Position numbers and translations under genes: made by a program. From assembly GCA_905221605.1 (NCBI GenBank), contig CAJNDS010002672.1, positions 1-64,000 on the forward strand: 64,000 nucleotides of DNA. The letters run 5' to 3'. The notes below the pieces were generated by a model. It saw only the letters and a list, made by a program, of their open reading frames with translations, was not told the origin of the DNA and did not search any database. This DNA is from Symbiodinium natans (Eukaryota; Sar; Dinophyceae; Suessiales; Symbiodiniaceae). Each line of letters begins with the position of its first letter. The first letter of the stretch is position 1. Positions 57,121 through 64,000 of this stretch are shown here, in pieces.

Positions 57121-59221
57121 AGGCACGCTATTGCCTTTTCTTCACCGTCACCGCGGGCCACACAGGAAACCCAGGGGGGGAAAACCAACAGAGTCGCCTT
57201 GGTGCATGCTTTTTCCCTGCGACCTCCATCGAACCTCTTCGCCCGCCTGTCCCCGCCTGTCTTCCATGGTCCCTTCACCTTTAATGTTCCTCACTGTCTT
57301 TCAGGCGGGCAACAGACTCTTCGGACATTCGAAGAAGAGAGCCAAAGGTTTCCTACATGAAGATAGTGGGAGTATCTGGAGGAAGTAAGGGTTGCTGTCA
57401 GCATTTATTGAAACTGCAGGTCTTCTGCTGCAGTGCAGGAAGCCAGCCAAAGCCGTCACAAAACAGAAAAGACCAGAAAATAAACTAAACCCAAGATATT
57501 CAAAAGGATATTCAATATATTTTGCATCTTGTGGCGACACTTCTGTCAGATCCCGGCAGCACTTTCCAGTTCGTGCCCTCAGCCACGCGACCAGATGCTT
57601 TGATGCATTAAAGCGCTCTGGCTTGGCCATCTCTTCACCGAAGCACTTTCCCAGGTGGTCCGCCGAGCGCAGTCGCTCCCTGTTTGAGGGTATGCGAAAG
57701 GTGGCGCTTTGCCATTGTTCATGTTCATGTATGCCAAGACTAGTTGAAGCCAGCTGGTTTTGGCAGTTTCACCCTGTGGGGCAGCCGGATTTTCATTCCA
57801 TGACCTGAACCGCTGGACCCAAAACAAGCTCAACGCAACTGGTCGGGCGAGTGCTGTTCAAGGGCTCGGGCTACCCAGTCTGTGCTAGTAAAAACGTTCC
57901 TTACAGGAGACTTCGCATCCAACCGGCCACGACCACAGCAGTTGTCCGTGCCCCAAAGGGAGAATGCCGACGGGGAGAACTTGGCGTCGGGGATGGATCG
58001 CAGGAACGTGGAACCTGACGCTACTCCTGCTACAGGTGCAGGCTTGTCTGGTCACACCTTGTAACATCTTGTAAAATGCTGTAACATTGTGTGCGGCCTT
58101 TGCTGGCTTTTGTGGGTTCCTGACATGCCTTGGCAGGTTCCTCCTCCCGAACAGAATCGGAAGAGGACGAAGATGGCATCGAGGAGGTGGAGAACCCTCC
58201 CAAAAGGCAGCTGTCGAGGCGGCTGCTGTCCTAGCAAGTCTTCGCACCCTCAGCCGGAGGGTGGTTCCGTAGCCGTAGAAGAGCCAAGGTTCTCGTGGAG
58301 CGCCTGCACCCTAACAAGTTGCAAAGCCTTTCTCCATGTTCATCACCTGCCGAGCTCAAGCAGCGGTTGCAAGGCCGCAAGGGGCCGAAGGCAGCTTGAT
58401 TCTCTGAGGAGTATCCCACCACGCCGCTTTACTTGGACGTTTCTGCAGGCAAGCCGAAGGCATTGGGGGTGGCTGGGCCCAGCTGAGATTTTGCCGCCTT
58501 CATGCCGATGTGATGCATGTGTCAGGCTCCTGGAACTGCACCGCGTATCGGAATCGACATTGGTGGTGTGACCGCCTGAACTTCTGCAACAGGACCGCAT
58601 GAGCAAGCTGGCGCGAGACCTTCTGGACATCTGAGGTTCTGACTCGAGAGGGCGACAAGACCTACATGGGTTCCCTTGATGAGCTGGGCGCCTAGGGAAC
58701 AAATGAGCCACCGTGAGGCGCTGCATGACCTTGCAGGCTGAACCTATCCGTATGCCTTGTGAAAAGGTGGGATACTTCTTGGGAGGCTGATGGCGCTCTG
58801 GATGCGGCCTGGTTCCGAGATGTTCTCGAGTTGTTCGTGCTAGGATGTGATAGGCTTGGAAGCCGGCTGCGCAGGTCCGGAAGATCACGCAGGTCTTTGG
58901 AGTGTCTGAGAGTCCCGCATATGGAGAACGGTGTTGCGGCAACTCATTTTTCAGGTGTTCGGACCTTCCAACACCTTCCTTGTCAGCAAGGTCCTGTGCT
59001 GAAAAGCTTCCGGTCTCATTGTGCTTCTGCAACCGCGAACTGAACTGGATCGAACTCGACCAAACTCGGCCCACGATCTGCAATCTGCCAATAACAGACG
59101 GCGGAGGTGCGACCAGGTGGTGCCATGCATCGGCGCATGGAGCAGTGGTGCACTGAGTGTGTTGCGTGAAAAAGAATGAACGTGCCGCTTCCGCGTGCCT
59201 TAAACAGCCACCCAAAAAGGT
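57121..59221 (+). other. Possible exons of an acidic, low-complexity protein; otherwise unassigned
   Basis: Plus stretches at about 57910-58035 (PQQLSVPQRENADGENLASG) and about 58140-58230 (SSSRTESEEDEDGIEEVENP, then KRQLSRRLL) follow aggag and ggcag acceptors and look coding. A stretch at about 58270-58405 (AELKQRLQGRKGPKAA) may continue them. No domain is recognised. The long minus frame 58343-59365 is antisense to these and is rejected. Confidence 0.3.
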
Positions 59222-59560
59222 GGCTTCACGAAACCATGGACTTTTGCAACGTGCGCCTTTTGTGGTACAGCTCTGCAAGCCTCCGGGCCTCGTCTTGGTA
59301 TGCCACACCCACGGTGTGGCATCATTTGGAACACCGCAGGTCACCGGAGTTCCCAAAGACAACATCGTCTTTGTGCGGGCCGTTGATGGGAGCCCCGCTC
59401 AGAATACCGCAGAATGAAAGGTCAGTTGAGCCACACTTCTTGCACATGCTTGCACACAAGCCTTGACAAGCCTTGCATCCCACAGGCCTCAGGGCAAAGG
59501 AGTTGTCTGCGAAAGGCTCGGAATTTCGCATTTTGTCGATGACAAGATCGAGGCCCGTCC
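59222..59560 (+). CDS. Possible HAD-like phosphatase exons
   Basis: A plus stretch near 59222-59262 reads LHETMDFCNVRLLW. After an intron, a stretch at about 59487-59555 reads GKGVVCERLGISHFVDDKIE. The K-G-x-x-x-x-x-L-G-I-x-H-F-V-D-D-K pattern resembles motif III/IV of HAD-fold proteins, where Lys and the Asp pair coordinate phosphate and Mg2+. The nucleophile motif D-x-D was not found upstream. The join is assumed, not shown. Confidence 0.33.
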
Positions 59561-60677
59561 CGGCTCGCTGGCGCAGGACGTGCACGCACACACACACACA
59601 TATGCCAGAGGTGCTGAAGTCGGTGTTTGAGGACGAGGCCCAGTCTTTCGGCCGGGGTCAGGTATGCCGAAGCTGAAGCTGACAGATGGAATGCCATACC
59701 TCGTTTTGAGGTTCCAGTGTCTTGGACTGGGCTCAAGTCTGCAAGATAGCAGTTAGTAGTTGTTGCACCAAAGTGTGTGTCACCGAGTGTCACCGCGTGG
59801 TCCACCATGATGTCTAAATTACATTCTTAATTCGCGCCATGGAAGCGGAGACTGACCCTCCGCCCTTGCGGCTGCCCATCGAGAAGGTCGGGGCCGACCT
59901 CGAGCACGAGGCCAGCAGTGTCCAAGTTCAAAAGATCCGAACACTCAGAACACCCCCCCCATACCTTCCATGCTCCATGGAACTCTTTGAACTCATCTCG
60001 ATTCCGACTTCTCTGCAAGGAACTCCAGGCCTCTGCCTTGGAACTCTTGCTCGAAGAGGCTGCCAGGAGACTCGCCCAAAAGCCTTCTTGAAAGAGATCC
60101 TTTGAGAGCCTTAACGAGAGCCTTTGAAAGCCTTTGAAAAGGCCTTGAGACATCCTTCAAAGCTTCATTTGGGCTTCTTTTCTGTTTCATCAGATGTTTC
60201 CTCATGTTTCAAACTCAGACCCCGAGAAGCAAAGAAGAGGCCCCCCAGTTGTCCACTTCCAAGGGCTCCTGCCGATGAAGCAGCTGCCGTGCAGCTGGTG
60301 CTGCAGGATGAGCCCGAAGGCTTTGAAGCTGCTCGGCTGCGATGCCTCCTTGCTTTTTTTGTTTTTTTTGGCATGGCGACACGAAGGCAACACGCCGACT
60401 GTTTTTTTTCTCAATCTGTTTCGCAAAGCGTACACGGCGTACACGGCGCACACGGCGTACACATGAGAGCAGAGGTTGTTCTCCGACCGGTTCCAGGATG
60501 CAAACTTGGAGTTCGTGTGACTTGCCTTCTAGTAGACTGTGATCTGTTCGGGTGTGGCCTTCTCATACCCAGCCAACGGGGCGGCCCAGAAATCTCTTCC
60601 TTCCAGTCCGCCCGTCGTGCTTTCACAATGGGAAGCGATCCAGGGCCTGAGGAGATGTTTATCGGGTGTGGGGACAG

Positions 60678-61991
60678 GTCATGGAGTTTGGCCACAAGCT
60701 GCTGGTGGCCTCCGTCCATGCGAAAGGAGTCGTGAGCAGCTGGAATGTGTCCCACCCGGACCTGTCCATTGAGGCTGGGCAGAAGTTGGATGGACATGTG
60801 CAACGGCTGCTCAGCATGTCTCAAACCCTGCGCGGCAGGAGCGGGACCTCTTAGTCCAAGTCAACCATGCCACGGAGTACTTCGACATGGTGCAGCAACT
60901 GCGGTTTTCGCAGGTGCTGCTTCTGAAGCTGCAGCGCCAGGACACCTGGACTGCCGGCAGTTGTATTGTATTCTGCGGGGTACTGGAACTCCACCCTGTC
61001 AGGAATCCATCAAGTGCCCACCTCAGTTTCCATCTCGTCGCAGTTTGCAGATTCTTTTTGCTTACAGGGCCTGATATCTGGAGAGGTCACAGATATTGCC
61101 CGTGCGCGCAACATGGGAGCCCCGGACGGGCACTGGCCAAAGTGCCTCAGATCTGGATGCTCGCACCTATTTCAGATGCCCTTCGCTCACTGTACCGGTC
61201 GAATACCCGTTATGCCCGCCATGCAACCTCCTGACGTGTGTAAGGACGCAAACCTGGCCCTTCGCGCTGTCACTGACTCGCTTGGGCCACATAGCCCATC
61301 CGTCTGGAAGAGTGCGGCAGGCTGCATCGTGGAGCACTTTGTTCAGCAAGAGCGGCTCTTTCTGGAACTTTACGGCTACCGGGTCCTCACAAACCGAACG
61401 TGGGCGGATGCTCCGATTGCAGGGCAAACTCCGATCCTGAACCTGAAGACTGCTCAGCACATCGAGCAAGCAGGCTACACCTGGTACATTATTTCCTGCG
61501 AGCTGGTGCTTTTCAAAGCCGGCATGCGGGACGCCTGGCAGCAGTTAGTATGGGCATTTTGCTCGTTTACTTTGCTGGATCGGCTTTGCAGAGCTTAGAC
61601 TTCTCTTCTTGTCCTGCCGTCCTGCCTAAGGATGTTCTGAAGTGGGAGGCTCCGAGACGACTCGCCCAGCTGCGAGGAGACTTGCACGATCGGGTGAAGT
61701 ACAGCATGGAGTTGACCGAGTACAAAGCTCTTTTCGAAGAAGCGCCTTTTGCACATGCTGGTGGCACCTGGGCCTTTTGTGACGGGGGGGGTGAACTTCT
61801 ACTGCTAATTCTTGCTGGTATGCAGTGGATCGGTGTTGAACCTCTCTGATGAGCGGCTAGCAGAGGTCCGAGTGGCACCACGCTGCGTCTGTCGAACTGG
61901 TTGTCGAAATTGGCAACATCCATCAACAGCCTCAGCGTGACTCCAGCTGTTGCCGCCTTTGTCTTCACTTTTCTGCACGCTCCGCAACTCG
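60678..61991 (+). CDS. Protein with PDZ-like and PX-like segments, multi-exon (partial)
   Basis: About 60678-60850 reads EFGHKLLVASVHAKGVVSSW, then NVSHPDLSIEAGQKLDGHVQ and RLLSM. The pattern G-x-V-x-x-W-N-x-x-H-P-x-x-x-I-x-x-G resembles a dinoflagellate PDZ-like domain. After further exons, the one ending 61505 has KTAQHIEQAGYTWYIISCEL. The next runs from 61631 or 61642 to 61760 (WEAPRRLAQLRGDLHDRVK, then YKALFEEAPFAHAG). The next, 61866-61991, joins in phase with GPSGTTLRLSNWLSKLATSI and TPAVAAFVFTFLHAPQL. The R-R-L-x-x-L-x-x-x-L block and the closing helix-F-L resemble PX (phosphoinositide-binding) domains, so a membrane-associated adaptor is possible. Whether both segments belong to one gene is not proven. 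Confidence 0.42.
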
Positions 61992-62735
61992 GTTTGCCTA
62001 GCCATGCGCATCCATGCGCCATTCGGCACTTGCTGCGACATGCAGCATGCGCATTTGCATGTTGCCCAAGGCTGCCGTCAAATTTGGTGCATGACAGCTT
62101 TCATTGAAAAAAGTGATGCGCTGACAATCGTGGGCACCAGGGGGTCAATGTTGCTGAAGTGTTGCTGAAGCGCAGACAGGCATCATGGTTTCTTGAGTGC
62201 CAGGCGGGCAACAGCCGTCACTTGGTGGAACGCTTCCAGGCTTCGAAACTCGGCTCATGCAATGAGAGACTGGGCTCCGTGGCCTTCAGTCTGCGTCTGC
62301 CAGGGGCTCCTGTTCCACTTTGCAAAGGGTGGCCATACCAAGGCACGGCTGCAAGCCTGTCTTTCTTGTTCAAGCTCTGCGTGGGGTTCCTGACTGCCTC
62401 ACGTTGCTGCCTGCGTTGTTTCAAGCTTGAGTCGGGCACCTCAGCAACCGGAACCGTCCGGTTCTCCGATCCTTTCCAGAAGCATCGCCACGTGCAATGC
62501 GGGCATGTTGAATATGTTGAACACCTCCTCAAAGAAGGGAAGGAAAGCATGCCTAGAGGGGGCTAGAGCCAAATGCGACCTACATGTATGTGCCGGGACA
62601 TGCCGACGATCGGCTGCTGCACGAGGACGGCTAGAGCTCGAGGGATGGACCCGAACAAAGGGCAGAGCTGTGCGTGGTATTCAGTCCCAAAGCACTTCAC
62701 GCACCGTGTTCGGGTTCAGAAGCAGAAGCAGAAGC

Positions 62736-62811
62736 AGACGAAGAAGAAGAAGAAGAAGAAGAAGAAGAAGAAGAAGAAGAAGAAGAAGAAGAAGAAGAAG
62801 AAGAAGAAGAA

Positions 62812-62859
<48 letters not shown>

Positions 62860-63180
62860 AAGAAGAAGAAGAAGAAGAAGAAGAAGAAGAAGAAGAAGAA
62901 GAAGAAGAAGAAGAAGAAGAAGAAGAGAAGAAGAAGAAGAAGAAGAAGAAGAAGAAGAAGAAGAAGAAGAAGAAGAAGAAGAAGAAGAAGAAGAAGAAGA
63001 AGAAGAAGAAGAAGAAGAAGAAGAAGAAGAAGAAGAAGAAGAAGAAGAAGAAGAAGAAGAAGAAGAATAAGAAGAAGAAGAAGAAGAATAATAAGAAGAA
63101 GAAGCAGCAGCAGCAGACGAAGAAGAAGAATAAGAAAAAGAAGAAGAAGAAGAAGAGGAAGAAAAAGAAGAAGAAGACGG
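62736..63180. repeat. GAA trinucleotide tract, about 440 bp
   Basis: Nearly uninterrupted gaa/aag units occur, with a few gag changes (62833, 62861, 62926) that shift phase. It ends in mixed aat, cagcag and aaaaag units. The plus strand is almost pure purine, so triplex (H-DNA) formation is possible. Open frames of 165-280 codons through it (poly-Lys, poly-Glu, poly-Arg) are artefacts. Confidence 0.98.
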
Positions 63181-63711
63181 AGGCTTGCTCGGAGCAAACA
63201 GAGTCGACTTTGTCTATTTTCCGAAGTGAGGAGCAGACGGCATGGCAGCCTTTCGAGTCGTGCCCTTAGGTGCCAAAAGCGCTTGTACCGGTGCCACTGG
63301 TGTCACGTGACGAGAGAGACGCCGAGATGCGCGCACATGTCCGACCTGTCCGGCTGACAGGTCTGAGTCTGAGAGCATTGGCCAAGAGGGGAGATCCGTG
63401 CGATCCTGGCTGCAACGGGTTCAGGTTGGCTGGCGTTCTGGTGAAACCACGGTGAAGCCATGCGAAATGCACATGTAGACGTAGACGACGTAGAACATGC
63501 TCTGGACCATTCGCTCATTCTAGCCTCGCTTCGGGCCAGGCTTTGGCCACACGGTCGGCTCGCTGGATTTTGCCAATCGTTGGGTGCTCAGTGTGGCGGC
63601 ACCCAGCAGCAGATTCAAGTCCGACTTCTTCGGAGCATGTTGCCGAAGACTTACAATACATAAACAACTTCAGCGCACTTCTGCAGCGGAGCGACGCGGA
63701 GCGTAGCTGAG

Positions 63712-63783
63712 ATGCGAGGTTTTGGTCGCTATCGTGGTGGCCGCCCGTGGACGTCTACCGGTGAGGGGCCAAGGCCGAATTAA
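63712..63783 (+). CDS. Possible first exon of an RGG-type protein
   Basis: ATG at 63712 opens MRGFGRYRGGRPWTSTG, followed by a good GT donor (gtgagg at 63771), or by a stop at 63781 if unspliced. The Arg/Gly-rich start is like RNA-binding proteins. The remaining exons would lie downstream or beyond the window. Confidence 0.2.
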   Translation: MRGFGRYRGGRPWTSTGEGPRPN

Positions 63784-64000
63784 TCTTCACGAGACACGAT
63801 GGAACGGCAGAGCCTCGGCGGAGCTGAGACTGGCGTGCTGGCAGTTTGCCTGACATTGGGACTCGGAGGACGGCCCTGCTCGGCTGACCAGAGCATGACA
63901 GCCTGAAACCAGTTCAGGATTCCTGTTCTCCGTGTCTTTGTGGATATCCCTGCCGGATCCTCAACACGCTGCCGCCCATCTCAGCACTTCAGTTTCGAAG

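Noticed and set aside
58343-59365. 340-codon minus-strand open frame
   Set aside because: No motif. It is antisense to plus-strand coding-like exons, and its length follows from the GC-rich stretch.
62427-63357. Poly-Lys/poly-Glu/poly-Arg open frames of up to 280 codons
   Set aside because: Translation of the GAA tract.
1-64000. Spliced-leader RNA, 5S rRNA, U6 or other RNA genes
   Set aside because: I looked for the dinoflagellate spliced-leader core and general rRNA/snRNA words and saw none. A covariance-model search would be needed to be sure.

Overview
The window looks like nuclear DNA of a dinoflagellate, probably Symbiodiniaceae or a relative. Coding signal comes in many short exons. 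Wherever protein homology fixes the frame, introns begin with GC, GT or GA and end in AG, usually followed by G. Interstitial TTTAGGG telomere-type repeats, degenerate retroelement reverse transcriptases, long microsatellites and minisatellites, and PPR, EF-hand and ion-channel proteins fit the same group. No bacterial, plastid or mitochondrial features are visible. All exon models were built by hand from translated motifs and have not been aligned to anything.

Left part (about 4.0-15.7 kb): every recognised gene is on the minus strand. A nearly complete acyl-CoA ligase (ANL/AMP-binding superfamily) runs from about 11.2 to 4.0 kb in more than 25 small exons. One of its introns (7398-5851) holds an uninterrupted PPR array on the same strand. 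Upstream lie a small DUF202/VTC-like exon pair (about 12.9 kb) and a three-exon gene for a multi-pass membrane protein with a TIR-like region (15.7-13.5 kb), one of whose introns appears to be GA-AG.

Middle part (about 15.7-34 kb): a repeat-rich zone with almost no genes. It contains a GTA microsatellite, a 240-bp direct repeat pair, an RNase H-like relic, a diverged tandem pair of about 850-bp units ending in ATGACTC repeats, GAT arrays, 0.6 kb of G-rich satellite, a pair of about 610-bp inverted repeats flanking 3.4 kb, and a cluster of broken non-LTR reverse transcriptase copies.

Right part (about 34-62 kb): the recognised genes are all on the plus strand. They are a BuGZ/ZNF207/SUF4-like zinc finger gene, unrecognised exons, a voltage-gated ion channel with C-terminal EF-hands, an EF-hand-rich gene, a possible HAD-like gene, and a gene with PDZ-like and PX-like segments. 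Satellite DNA sits inside several introns. A GAA tract of about 440 bp lies near the right end.

Layout: minus-strand genes on the left and plus-strand genes on the right make the 15.7-34 kb zone a divergent strand-switch region. In dinoflagellates this is the expected place for transcription of two unidirectional gene blocks to start. No tRNA, rRNA, spliced-leader or CRISPR sequence was recognised.
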